Shown in pieces: positions 53,122 through 61,975 of a DNA stretch of 64,000 nt. Within the stretch, counting starts at the first letter, position 1. Each line of letters starts with the position of its first letter. The notes under the pieces are model-generated. The model was given only the letters and a program-made list of their open reading frames with translations. It had not been told where the DNA came from and did no database searches. A program made the position numbers and the translations under genes. The stretch comes from Pseudomonadota bacterium (GTDB lineage: Bacteria > Pseudomonadota > Gammaproteobacteria > Burkholderiales > Burkholderiaceae_C), in assembly GCA_021808445.1 (NCBI GenBank), contig JAKBBP010000003.1, positions 44,442 through 108,441 on the forward strand. Reading direction: 5' to 3'.

Positions 53122-53155
53122 CAATCATCATACAAATAAAGTCGTGCGCGACCAA
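53122..53155 (-). promoter_or_regulatory. Dehydratase operon promoter with regulon element copy 2
   Basis: On the minus strand TTGGTC (53155-53150), a 17-base spacer and TATGAT (53132-53127) form a reasonable promoter. The 14-mer TTGTATGATGATTG (53135-53122) overlaps the -10 and is identical to the element at 37958-37971. A repressor bound here would stop transcription of the dehydratase, transporter, galactosidase and glycerol genes. Confidence 0.65.
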
Positions 53156-53216
53156 CTCCGAGGTATCCCTGATCCCGGATGCGCGGCCGGTGGGCGGCCG
53201 GTGGGCGGCCGCGACG

Positions 53217-54197
53217 TCAGTCCCCGGCGGGCGCGGGGATGGCGCGGCGCCGCGTGGCGCGGCGCAGCGACGGCGGCCGCTGGTCCAGCGTCGAGGTTTC
53301 GTCCGCCAGCGCCTGCCGGCCCGCGTCTTGCGCGAACTGCCGCCGATAGGCGCTGGGCGTGGTCTGGCGCGCGGCCTTGAACTGCCGGTTGAAATGGGCC
53401 AGGTTGCCGAAGCCCGAGCGCACGGCCACCTCGGAGACGGGCAGGCGGGTGTCGGCCAGCAGGCGGCAGGCGCGGCCGATGCGCAGGCGTGTGAGGTGCT
53501 GGCCCACGCTTTCCCCCAGGTGTTGCAGGAAGTAGCGATGCAGGCTGCGCGGGGACCAATGCGCGGCCGCGCACAGATCCGCGATGCGCAAGGGCTCGGC
53601 CAGGCGCGATTCCATCAGCGCGAGCACGCGGTTGATGCGCTCGGGTTCATGGCCCGTGGCGGCCCCGGCGCCGGCGGGGCCGGCGAATGCGCCGGGCGAA
53701 GCCAGCGCCTCGGCCGGGGCGTCCGCAAGGCGGCACAGCAGGTCCAGCGCGGCCGCCAGGCGTCTGCGCGGCTCGGGCGCGAGCAAGCCGGGAAGCTGAT
53801 CGCGCATGGCCCGTGCCTCGGCCTCGGGGAAGCTCAGGCCGCAGGCTCCGCGGCGCAGCAGGCGGTGCAGCGCCTCGTATTCCGGGCAGCAGTCGGCCAG
53901 GCGGCGGGCCCAGGCGCCGTCGAACCACAGCACGATCGCCACCTGCGGCTGCGTGGGGTCGAAGGAGCGGTTGGAGGACCAGGTATGGGCCAGGTCGGGG
54001 GGCACGAGCACCAGGTCGTCGGCGCCGTACTCGGCCACCGAATCGCCGATGTAGCGCCGGCCATGGCTGTTGAGGGTCAGCGTGAGTTCGTATTCCGGGT
54101 GGTGGTGCCACTCGAAGGGGATGCGCGGCAGGCGCCGGTGGTAGATGCGCACCGAGCAATGCTCGCCGAATTCCACATGTTCATACGCGGGCTTCAT
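53217..54197 (-). CDS. AraC family transcriptional regulator
   Basis: Product of 326 residues. The N-terminus is a cupin sensor domain ('[18 protein letters not shown]') and the C-terminal 100 residues hold two helix-turn-helix motifs ('[20 protein letters not shown]', '[20 protein letters not shown]'). It lies directly before the galactoside operon on the same strand and is divergent from the DUF1479 dioxygenase gene, so it may activate either. Sugar-sensing AraC proteins with this cupin type are common near glycoside operons; the ligand is unknown. Confidence 0.9.
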   Translation of the reverse strand: MKPAYEHVEFGEHCSVRIYHRRLPRIPFEWHHHPEYELTLTLNSHGRRYIGDSVAEYGADDLVLVPPDLAHTWSSNRSFDPTQPQVAIVLWFDGAWARRLADCCPEYEALHRLLRRGACGLSFPEAEARAMRDQLPGLLAPEPRRRLAAALDLLCRLADAPAEALASPGAFAGPAGAGAATGHEPERINRVLALMESRLAEPLRIADLCAAAHWSPRSLHRYFLQHLGESVGQHLTRLRIGRACRLLADTRLPVSEVAVRSGFGNLAHFNRQFKAARQTTPSAYRRQFAQDAGRQALADETSTLDQRPPSLRRATRRRAIPAPAGD

Positions 54198-54303
54198 GGC
54201 GAAATACGCAGCAAGAATGGCCGGATCCTATCACTTTGCCCCTGCGCCAGCCCCTATGCTGCGCCCATCGCCGGAACACACATTCCACTTCCTGGAGACG
54301 ACC

Positions 54304-55578
54304 ATGACCGCCCTGCAGATCGACGACCTGCCCGCCACCATCCGAGCCGTGAAACAGCGCCTGCGCGAGCAGCTTCCCGACCACGCGCGGGTGTTCGCGC
54401 AGCTCGAGGCCGACATGCGCGCGCAGGCGGCGGAGATCGCCGAGCTGCGGCGCCAGGGGCTGCCGGTGATTCCCGAGATCGCCTACGAGGACATCGCGCA
54501 GGGCCGGGTGAGCGAGGAGCAGTGCCGGCAGGTGCGCAGGCGCGGCGCCTGCGTGATCCGTCGCGTGTTCGATCCGGCGACGGCGCAGGCCTGGGATGCC
54601 GAGATCGCCGACTACGTGCAGCGCAATGACCTGGATGCGCGACTGGCCCACCGCGCGGAGGACAAGTACTTCGGGCAACTGGCGTCGAGCAAGCCCCAGA
54701 TCTACGGCGTGTACTGGTCGCGTCCGCAGGTGCAGGCGCGCCAGTCGCCCGAGCTGAGCGCCACGCGCGTGTTCCTCAACCGGCTGTGGCGCAGCCACAG
54801 CGAGGGTCGGCAGCACTTCGATCCCGAACGCGTGCCCGCCTACGCCGACCGGCTGCGTCGTCGTCCGCCGGGATCGGACTCCCTGGGCCTTTCGCCGCAT
54901 TGCGACGGGGGCTCGGTCGAGCGCTGGATCGATGACAATTTCCGGCAGGTCTACCGGCATGTATTCGACGGGAACTGGCAGCAGTACGACCCCTTCGACG
55001 CGGCCTGGCGCCCCGAGGTGCGCGAGGTCGCCTCGCCCGCCGTGTGCTCGATGTTCCGAACCTTCCAGGGCTGGACCGCGCTGACTCGCCAGGGGCCCGG
55101 CGACGGTACCCTGCAACTGGTGCCCATCGCCAACTCCATGGCCTACATCCTGTTGCGCGCGCTGCAGGAGGACGTGCCGGACGACGACCTCTGCGGCGCG
55201 CTGCCGGGCCGGGCCCTGTCCATCGACGCCCGCTGGCATGCGCCGCTGTTCGACGCGCTTTGCTCGATCCCGTTGATGGAGCCGGGCGACGCCGTGTTCT
55301 GGCACTGCGACCTGATCCATGCGGTGGAGGATGCGCATCGCGGGACCGGCTACAGCAATGTCATGTACATCGCGGCCACGCCGGGTTGCGCCAAGAACGA
55401 TGCCTATCTGCGGCGCCAGTTGCCGGCCTTCCTGGAGGGGCGCAGCCCGCCGGATTTCCCGGCGGACGATTTCGAGACGAATTTCGTGGGACGGGCCGGT
55501 GTGGACATGCTCAGCCCCCTGGGGCGCGAGCAGATCGGGCTCGACCCACAGCCCGCAGCCAGTGCCAGGAGGGCGTGA
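54304..55578 (+). CDS. DUF1479 family Fe(II)/2-oxoglutarate dioxygenase-like protein (YbiU-like)
   Basis: Product of 424 residues. A helical N-terminus precedes a jelly-roll core with the metal motif '[18 protein letters not shown]' (His-x-Asp) and distal His in '[17 protein letters not shown]'. The family, including E. coli YbiU, has no firmly established substrate. ATG 54304 follows 'ggagacgacc'. Position between two sugar-uptake loci and divergence from an AraC regulator suggest that a sugar or sugar-linked compound is its target, which is inference. Confidence 0.85.
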   Translation: MTALQIDDLPATIRAVKQRLREQLPDHARVFAQLEADMRAQAAEIAELRRQGLPVIPEIAYEDIAQGRVSEEQCRQVRRRGACVIRRVFDPATAQAWDAEIADYVQRNDLDARLAHRAEDKYFGQLASSKPQIYGVYWSRPQVQARQSPELSATRVFLNRLWRSHSEGRQHFDPERVPAYADRLRRRPPGSDSLGLSPHCDGGSVERWIDDNFRQVYRHVFDGNWQQYDPFDAAWRPEVREVASPAVCSMFRTFQGWTALTRQGPGDGTLQLVPIANSMAYILLRALQEDVPDDDLCGALPGRALSIDARWHAPLFDALCSIPLMEPGDAVFWHCDLIHAVEDAHRGTGYSNVMYIAATPGCAKNDAYLRRQLPAFLEGRSPPDFPADDFETNFVGRAGVDMLSPLGREQIGLDPQPAASARRA

Positions 55579-55618
55579 AATCAGGGTTTATCCCGTGCGG
55601 GTTTTCCATTTGTACATC

Positions 55619-55637
55619 GCATTGATTTATTTAATGC
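55619..55637. promoter_or_regulatory. AT-rich dyad over a possible promoter of the frc-type operon
   Basis: GCATTgatttatttAATGC has 5-base arms and encloses the -10-like TTTAAT. It is one of the few AT-rich spots in the region, and its symmetry suits a repressor such as the ROK protein encoded downstream. I could not place a convincing -35. Confidence 0.4.
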
Positions 55638-55648
55638 GGAGGGCAACA

Positions 55649-55738
55649 ATGGCGTCGTTCCCGGATGCGGCCACGAGCGCATCCGGGAGCACTGACGCCA
55701 GTGCCGGCATTCCAGGCACACCATTCCACAAGCCCTGA
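55649..55738 (+). CDS. Possible 29-residue leader ORF upstream of the binding-protein gene
   Basis: ATG 55649 has a strong ribosome binding site (GGAGG, six bases away) and opens 29 codons ('MASFPDAATSASGSTDASAG...') ending in TGA 17 bases before the binding-protein ATG. The peptide is Ser/Ala-rich with no recognisable domain. A large hairpin lies inside it. It may be a regulatory leader rather than a functional protein. Confidence 0.4.
   Translation: MASFPDAATSASGSTDASAGIPGTPFHKP
55651..55699 (+). promoter_or_regulatory. Large leader hairpin ahead of the FrcB-like gene
   Basis: Inner arms cccggatgcg (55660-55669) and cgcatccggg (55678-55687) are perfect with an 8-base loop; three more pairs and the outer ggcgtc / gacgcc extend the stem, with a 3-base bulge. 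The whole structure sits within the leader ORF, so ribosome movement would open or close it. It may be an attenuator, a stabiliser or an operator. Confidence 0.55.
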
Positions 55739-55755
55739 GCACGAGGAGACGAACC

Positions 55756-56751
55756 ATGAAATACCGCTTTGCCGCGCTGGTCGCGGTGCTCGCCGGCGCC
55801 GCTGGCGCCAGCCAGGCCGCCGAGCCGGTGATCGGCCTGATCACCAAGACCGACACCAATCCCTACTTCGTGACCATGCAGAAGGGCGCGAAGCAGGAAG
55901 CCACCAAGCTGGGGGCCAAGCTGCTGACCGCTTCGGGTCGTTTCGACGGTGACAACTCCAGCCAGGTCACCGCGCTGGAGAACATGACCGCGGCCGGGGC
56001 CAAGACCATCCTGATCACCCCGGGGGACTCCAAGGCCATCGTCCCGACCATCGAGAAGGTGCGCAAGCAAGGCGTGATGGTCATCGCGCTGGACAGCCCC
56101 ACCGAGCCCGCCAGCGCGGTCAACGCCCTGTACGCGACGGACAACTATCAGGCAGGCGAACTCATCGGCGAGTACGCGGCGAAGGTGATGAAGGGCAAGA
56201 AGCCGGTCATCGCCACGCTCGACCTGTTCCCCGGCAGTCCGGTCGGCGCGCAGCGTCACAACGGATTCATGAAGGGCTTCGGCCTGGCGGCGGCTCCGGC
56301 CTCGAGCAATGAGCTGTCCAAGGCTTCCGACATCGTGTGCATGGCCGACTCCGACGGCGATCAGGCCAAGGGGCAGACCGCGATGCAGAACTGCCTGCAG
56401 AAGAACCCGAACATCAACCTCGTCTACGCCATCAACGAGCCGGCTGCCGCGGGTGCCTACCAGGCGCTCAAGCAGGCCGGGCGCGAGAAGGGCGTGGCCA
56501 TCGTGGCCATCGATGGCGGATGCAAGGGGGTCGAGCAGGTCGCGCAAGGCATCATCACCGCCACGGCGCAGCAGTACCCGCTGAAAATGGCCGCCTACGG
56601 GGTCAAGGCCGGAGTCGAGTACGCCAAGACCGGCAAGATGGTCTCGGGCTATCACAACACCGGCGTGAACCTGATCACCGACAAGCCGATCGCCGGCGTG
56701 GCGAGCCACGGCACCAAGTTCGGCATGCGCATGTGCTGGGGTAACCGCTGA
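55756..56751 (+). CDS. Sugar ABC transporter substrate-binding protein, FrcB-like (CUT2)
   Basis: Periplasmic monosaccharide-binding protein of 331 residues with signal peptide ('RFAALVAVLAGAAGASQAA'). Typical segments are 'VIGLITKTDTNPYFVTMQKG', 'ILITPGDSKAIVPTIEKVRK' and 'NLVYAINEPAAAGAYQALKQ', nearest by eye to fructose-type FrcB proteins. It opens an operon with permease, ATPase, FucU mutarotase and ROK protein. Substrate is not certain: FucU suggests an aldohexose or fucose whose anomers matter. Confidence 0.9.
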   Translation: MKYRFAALVAVLAGAAGASQAAEPVIGLITKTDTNPYFVTMQKGAKQEATKLGAKLLTASGRFDGDNSSQVTALENMTAAGAKTILITPGDSKAIVPTIEKVRKQGVMVIALDSPTEPASAVNALYATDNYQAGELIGEYAAKVMKGKKPVIATLDLFPGSPVGAQRHNGFMKGFGLAAAPASSNELSKASDIVCMADSDGDQAKGQTAMQNCLQKNPNINLVYAINEPAAAGAYQALKQAGREKGVAIVAIDGGCKGVEQVAQGIITATAQQYPLKMAAYGVKAGVEYAKTGKMVSGYHNTGVNLITDKPIAGVASHGTKFGMRMCWGNR

Positions 56752-56840
56752 GCTGGCTTCCCCGGGGCCCTGCGGGGCCCCGGGGCGACGCCGACCCGAT
56801 CCACCATCCGGCGCCCAGGCGCCGTGCGGAGACCATCGCC

Positions 56841-57812
56841 GTGAACGCCGTATCCGTTTCCCAGCCCGCGCGACTGCGCCTGAACTGGGCCAGCCTGGGC
56901 CCGCTGGCCGCGCTGGTGCTGGCCTGCGCCTTCTTTTCCACGCAAAGCAACCGCTTCCTGCAGTTGCAGAACTTCGCGCTGATCCTGCAGCAGGTGATGG
57001 TGGTCGGCACCCTGGCCATCGGCCAGACCCTGATCATCCTGACCGCCGGCATCGACCTGAGCTGCGGCGCCATCATGGCGCTGGCCAACGTGGTCATCGC
57101 CAAGCTTGCGGTCACACTGGGCTGGAACCCCTACCTGGCGGTGCTCGCCGGCGTGGCGCTGGCCGCGGGCATCGGCCTGGTCAACGGGCTGCTCGTGACC
57201 AAGGCGCGCCTGCCCGCGTTCATCGTCACGCTGGGCACCTTGAACATCGCATTCGCCGCCACCCAGATCTACTCGGGGGCGCAGACCATCACCGGGCTTC
57301 CCGGGCCGATCACGGCGCTGGGCAACCCGCTGATGGTGGCCGGCGCTCCCGTGCTGTGGGGCTCGCTGATCATGCTGGTACTGTACCTGCTGGCCTGGCT
57401 GGCGCTGCGCGAGACCGCGCCGGGGCGCCATGTCTACGCCGTGGGCAACAGCCCCGAAGCCGCGCGCCTGAGCGGAATCTCGGTGCACCGCGTGCTGCTC
57501 GGCGTGTACACCACGGCCGGAGCGCTCTACGGCATCGCGGCCTTGCTGTCGCTGGCGCGCACCGGGGTGGGTGACCCGCAGGCCGGACAGGTGGACAACC
57601 TGGCCGCCATCACCGCGGTGGTGCTGGGCGGGACCAGCCTGTTCGGGGGACGCGGACCGATCCTGGGCTCGCTGGTGGGCGCGCTGATCGTGGGAGTGTT
57701 CCGCAACGGCCTGACCCTGATGGGGGTGGAGTCGGTGTACCAGATGCTGATCACCGGGATCCTGGTGCTGCTGGCCGTGGCCACCGATCAATTCGTGCAC
57801 AGGAAGGGTTGA
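56841..57812 (+). CDS. Sugar ABC transporter permease, FrcC/RbsC-like (CUT2)
   Basis: Product of 323 residues with eight to ten membrane helices and CUT2 signatures 'LIILTAGIDLSCGAIMALAN' and 'VVLGGTSLFGGRGPILGSLV'. Starts 89 bases after the binding-protein gene; a GC-rich stretch between them could pair weakly. The ATPase gene follows 4 bases later. Confidence 0.93.
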   Translation: MNAVSVSQPARLRLNWASLGPLAALVLACAFFSTQSNRFLQLQNFALILQQVMVVGTLAIGQTLIILTAGIDLSCGAIMALANVVIAKLAVTLGWNPYLAVLAGVALAAGIGLVNGLLVTKARLPAFIVTLGTLNIAFAATQIYSGAQTITGLPGPITALGNPLMVAGAPVLWGSLIMLVLYLLAWLALRETAPGRHVYAVGNSPEAARLSGISVHRVLLGVYTTAGALYGIAALLSLARTGVGDPQAGQVDNLAAITAVVLGGTSLFGGRGPILGSLVGALIVGVFRNGLTLMGVESVYQMLITGILVLLAVATDQFVHRKG

Positions 57813-57816
57813 GACC

Positions 57817-58638
<822 letters not shown>

Positions 58639-58651
58639 CCCACGACGTGCC

Positions 58652-59107
58652 ATGCTGAAGAACATCGATCCGCTGCTGACCCCCGAACTTCTCAAAGTGC
58701 TGGCCGAGATGGGCCATGGCGACGAGATCGCCGTGGTCGACGCCAATTTCACCGCGGCGTCCCTGGGTGCCGCCCACGGGCGCGTGCTGCGCCTGGCCGG
58801 TGCCGGGCTCACGGCGGCCTGCGACGCCGTGCTATCGCTGCTGCCCCTGGACGTGATCGACGCGGGCCCCGTCGCATACATGCAGCATGCCGGCATGCCC
58901 GAGGGGCAGCCCTCGCCGCTGCAGGCCCGGGTCATCGAGTCGGTGGTGCGCATCGGCGGCGTGCCGGCGAGTGCCTGCGAGGCGATGGAGCGCTTTGCCT
59001 TTTATGAACGCGTGCGGGGCGCCTGGGCCATCGTGCAGACCTCCGAGCCCCAGCCCTTCGGAAATTTCCTGTTCAAGAAGGGCGTGATCGTCGCGCTGCA
59101 GGCATGA
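58652..59107 (+). CDS. fucU: RbsD/FucU family sugar mutarotase, FucU-like
   Basis: Product of 151 residues. It catalyses interconversion of sugar anomers. 'MLKNIDPLLTPELLKVLAEM', 'GHGDEIAVVDANF' with catalytic-region His and Asp, and 'AFYERVRGAWAIVQTSEPQP' are closer to FucU than to RbsD. Co-transcribed with the transporter, it would present the right anomer of an incoming monosaccharide to the next enzyme. Its stop overlaps the ROK gene. Confidence 0.88.
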   Translation: MLKNIDPLLTPELLKVLAEMGHGDEIAVVDANFTAASLGAAHGRVLRLAGAGLTAACDAVLSLLPLDVIDAGPVAYMQHAGMPEGQPSPLQARVIESVVRIGGVPASACEAMERFAFYERVRGAWAIVQTSEPQPFGNFLFKKGVIVALQA

Positions 59108-60384
59108 GAATGGAGGCTTCCGACGGCGAGCCGCGCCAGGACGAGGCGGCGCTGTCCGAGCCGGCGCTGCCGGAGTCGGCGCTGCCGCGCACCCGCGCCT
59201 GGGCGCGCGGCTCCAACCACGTCGGAATGCGTCAGTTCAACGAGCGCGTGGTGCTGCAGGCCATCCGGGTGCACGGCAGCTGCTCCAAGGCGGAGATCGC
59301 CCGCAGCACCCATCTGACGGCGCAGACCGTGCAGCAGATCATCGGCCGGCTGGAGGCCGACGGGCTGGTGCTCAAGCAGGGGAGGGTGCGCGGGCGCATC
59401 GGCCAGCCCTCGGTGCCCATGGCCCTGAACGCCGACGGGGCCTACGCCATCGGCCTGACCATCGGTCGTCGCAATGCCGAGGTGCTGTTGGTGGACTTCT
59501 GCGCCAAGGTGCGAAGGCGCCTGAACGTGGAGTACGCCTTTCCCGACCCGGCCTCCCTGTTCGGGCGCATCGCCGAGATGGTCTCGAGCCTGCTGGATGA
59601 CCTGGGGCCCACGCAATCGCAATTGCTCTGCGGCATCGGCGTGGCCGCGCCGCTGTCGCTGGAGGCCTGGCAGGGCCTGCTGGGCTTCGAGTCGCAGGCG
59701 CGTTCCTGGGAAGGCATCGACATCCGTGCCCGGGTGGAGCAGATGTTCGGTCTGCCGGTGCGTTTCATCAAGGACACCAGCGCGGCCTGCGTGGCCGAGC
59801 TGGTGATCGGGCGCGGGCACGACACCCGTGACTTCCTGTACCTGTTCATGGACACCTTCATCGGTGGCGGCCTGGTGCTGAACAACCAGTTGCAGGTGGG
59901 CCTGCACGGCAACGCCGGCGCCGTGGGCTCGCTGCCGGTGCGCCTGGCGGTCGCCGGGCAGCAGCGGCCCGAGCAACTGCTCGGCGTGGCCTCGCTGCAC
60001 CAGTTGCAGGCCGCGTACCGCGATGCCGGGCTGGACCCGCTGGCCTGGCGTGACGAGCGTGCGCTGCGAGCCCCGTGGCGAGAGCACACCCTGCGCTGGA
60101 TCGACTCCGCCGCCGGGGCCATCGCCCTGGCGATCCACAATGTCATCTGCCTGCTCGACATCGACAATGTGATCATGGACGGCTCCTTCAGCGAGCCCCT
60201 GCGCGATGCGCTGCTCGAGCGCCTGCCCGCGGCGATGGACGGCTACGACTGGCAGGGGGTGGTGCGCCCCCGCATCCACCCCGGCGCCGTCGGCGCCGAC
60301 GCGCGCGCCCTCGGCGCTGCGCTGCTGCCGCTGTACGCCGAGTTCATGCCCAGCCCCGAACTTTTCCTGAAGGCGCTACGCTGA
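59104..60384 (+). CDS. ROK family transcriptional regulator
   Basis: Product of 426 residues with an N-terminal winged helix ('SCSKAEIARSTHLTAQTVQQ') and a sugar-kinase-like ROK domain. The zinc-binding Cys cluster normal for ROK proteins (CxCGxxGCxE) is absent: the equivalent stretch reads 'GLHGNAGAVGSLPVRLAVAG'. It probably represses the frc-type operon in response to its sugar. ATG 59104 overlaps the fucU stop (ATGA); a second in-frame ATG lies at 59110. Confidence 0.88.
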   Translation: MRMEASDGEPRQDEAALSEPALPESALPRTRAWARGSNHVGMRQFNERVVLQAIRVHGSCSKAEIARSTHLTAQTVQQIIGRLEADGLVLKQGRVRGRIGQPSVPMALNADGAYAIGLTIGRRNAEVLLVDFCAKVRRRLNVEYAFPDPASLFGRIAEMVSSLLDDLGPTQSQLLCGIGVAAPLSLEAWQGLLGFESQARSWEGIDIRARVEQMFGLPVRFIKDTSAACVAELVIGRGHDTRDFLYLFMDTFIGGGLVLNNQLQVGLHGNAGAVGSLPVRLAVAGQQRPEQLLGVASLHQLQAAYRDAGLDPLAWRDERALRAPWREHTLRWIDSAAGAIALAIHNVICLLDIDNVIMDGSFSEPLRDALLERLPAAMDGYDWQGVVRPRIHPGAVGADARALGAALLPLYAEFMPSPELFLKALR

Positions 60385-60417
60385 GGCCTGCGTCTTCCTT
60401 CGATCCTCACGCATCCG

Positions 60418-61479
60418 ATGACCCTCCAATTTCCCAACTACCAGGCGGATCCCCAACGCTACGACGGACGCATGCCCATGCGCAGCTGCGGGCGCAGCGG
60501 GCTTCAGCTGCCGCTGCTGTCGCTGGGCCTGTGGCACAACTTCGGCGACGCCTCCTCCCTGCAGAACCAGCGCGACATGCTGCGCACGGCCTTCGACCTG
60601 GGGATCACCCACTTCGACCTGGCCAACAACTACGGTCCGCCCTATGGCAGCGCCGAGTCCAATTTCGGGGAGTTGCTGCGCCGGGATTTCCGCCCCTATC
60701 GCGATGAACTGATCATCTCCACCAAGGCCGGCTGGGACATGTGGCCCGGTCCCTACGGCCAGGGCGGAGGCTCGCGCAAGTACGTGCTGGCCAGCCTGGA
60801 CCAGAGCCTGGCTCGCATGGGGCTGGACTATGTCGACATCTTCTACTCCCATCGTTTCGATGCCCATACCCCGCTGGAGGAGACGGCGGGGGCGCTGGCC
60901 ACGGCCGTGCACAGCGGACGAGCGCTGTACGTGGGGATTTCCTCCTACTCTCCCGCGTCCACCCGCAAGATGGCCGCGCTGCTGGCCGAGCACAAGGTGC
61001 CGCTGCTGATCCATCAGCCCTCCTACAACCTGCTCAATCGCTGGATCGAGCCCGAATTGCTCGGGACCCTGGACGACGTGGGGGCCGGTTGCATCACCTT
61101 CACCGCGCTGGCCCAGGGGCTGCTGACCGGCAAATACCTGGACGGCATCCCCCAGGACGCCCGCATCCACCGCCCGGGCGGCGGTTCCCTGCGCCCGGAG
61201 CACCTGAGCGAGGCCAACATCTCGCGCGTGCGGGCGCTGAACGCGATGGCCCAGCGGCGCGGCCAGTCGCTGGCGCAGATGGCCCTGGCCTGGGTGCTGC
61301 GGGATCCCCGCGTGACGTCCACGCTGATTGGTGCCAGCCGCGCCGAACAGATCGTGGAGAACGTCGGCGCCCTGCGCAATCTGGACTTCTCGGCCGAGGA
61401 ACTCGCCGAGATCGACCGCCACGCCCAGGAGGGCGGGGTGGACTTGTGGCGCGCGCCGTCCACCGACCAGGCCTTGTGA
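60418..61479 (+). CDS. Aldo/keto reductase, YghZ-like (L-glyceraldehyde-3-phosphate reductase type)
   Basis: NADPH-dependent aldo/keto reductase of 353 residues. The catalytic tetrad region is visible ('GITHFDLANNYGPPYGSAES' with Asp and Tyr, 'IISTKAGWDMWPGPYGQGGG' with Lys, 'DIFYSHRFDAHTP' with His). The glycine-rich loop after the Lys is characteristic of the YghZ group. It follows the ROK gene by 33 bases. It could reduce an aldehyde arising from the transported sugar or detoxify methylglyoxal. Confidence 0.9.
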   Translation: MTLQFPNYQADPQRYDGRMPMRSCGRSGLQLPLLSLGLWHNFGDASSLQNQRDMLRTAFDLGITHFDLANNYGPPYGSAESNFGELLRRDFRPYRDELIISTKAGWDMWPGPYGQGGGSRKYVLASLDQSLARMGLDYVDIFYSHRFDAHTPLEETAGALATAVHSGRALYVGISSYSPASTRKMAALLAEHKVPLLIHQPSYNLLNRWIEPELLGTLDDVGAGCITFTALAQGLLTGKYLDGIPQDARIHRPGGGSLRPEHLSEANISRVRALNAMAQRRGQSLAQMALAWVLRDPRVTSTLIGASRAEQIVENVGALRNLDFSAEELAEIDRHAQEGGVDLWRAPSTDQAL

Positions 61480-61486
61480 ACGAGGG

Positions 61487-61509
61487 GGTGCCGGGCCGTT
61501 CCCGGCACC
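61487..61509 (+). terminator. Hairpin terminator candidate after the aldo/keto reductase gene
   Basis: Perfect 9-base arms ggtgccggg and cccggcacc with a 5-base loop start 8 bases after the stop. Only a short T-containing stretch follows (gcttgtatcc), so termination may be incomplete. It fits the end of the frc-type operon. Confidence 0.6.
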
Positions 61510-61618
61510 GCTTGTATCCGCCGCGCTACACCCGCGATGACGGCGTGCCGGAAACTGGGCGGATCCGTAGAATCCCTGATATCCCAAGTCTCGCCGCGCA
61601 CGCGCGCGGCTGGTCGAC

Positions 61619-61921
61619 ATGCGCATCGAGCTGTCTGTTCTCATCGGCACCGTGGCTGCCAGCCTGACCACCTTGTCGTTCGTTCCGCAGGCCGTTCGCA
61701 CCTTCCGCACCCGCGACGTCCGGGGCATTTCGCTATGGGCCTACGGGATGTTCTGCCTCGGCGTGGCGCTATGGGTGCTGTACGGCATCTACCTGGCTTC
61801 GCTGCCGGTCATCCTGGCCAACGTGGTGACCCTGGCGCTGGCGCTGGTCATCCTGGGGATGCGCGTGCGCTTCGCGCTGAGCGACCGACCACCGAGCGGC
61901 CGGACCGACGCGCTGCTCTGA
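61619..61921 (+). CDS. SemiSWEET sugar transporter
   Basis: Product of 100 residues with three membrane helices, one half of a SWEET transporter, which works as a dimer. The PQ-loop motif is present in 'TLSFVPQAVRTFRTRDVRGI', followed by 'LWAYGMFCLGVALWVLYGIY'. Such proteins move mono- or disaccharides down a gradient. It stands alone after a hairpin and is convergent with the AEC carrier gene. Confidence 0.9.
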   Translation: MRIELSVLIGTVAASLTTLSFVPQAVRTFRTRDVRGISLWAYGMFCLGVALWVLYGIYLASLPVILANVVTLALALVILGMRVRFALSDRPPSGRTDALL

Positions 61922-61975
61922 TCCTGCGCCACCCCGCGAAGGCCGTGCGCCTGCCGCGCGGCCGGGGGCAGCGGG

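Noticed and set aside
53085-53135. Upstream TTG start for the dehydratase gene
   Set aside because: It lies inside the regulatory 14-mer and overlaps the likely -10, so it cannot be transcribed from that promoter; ATG 53084 fits the family.
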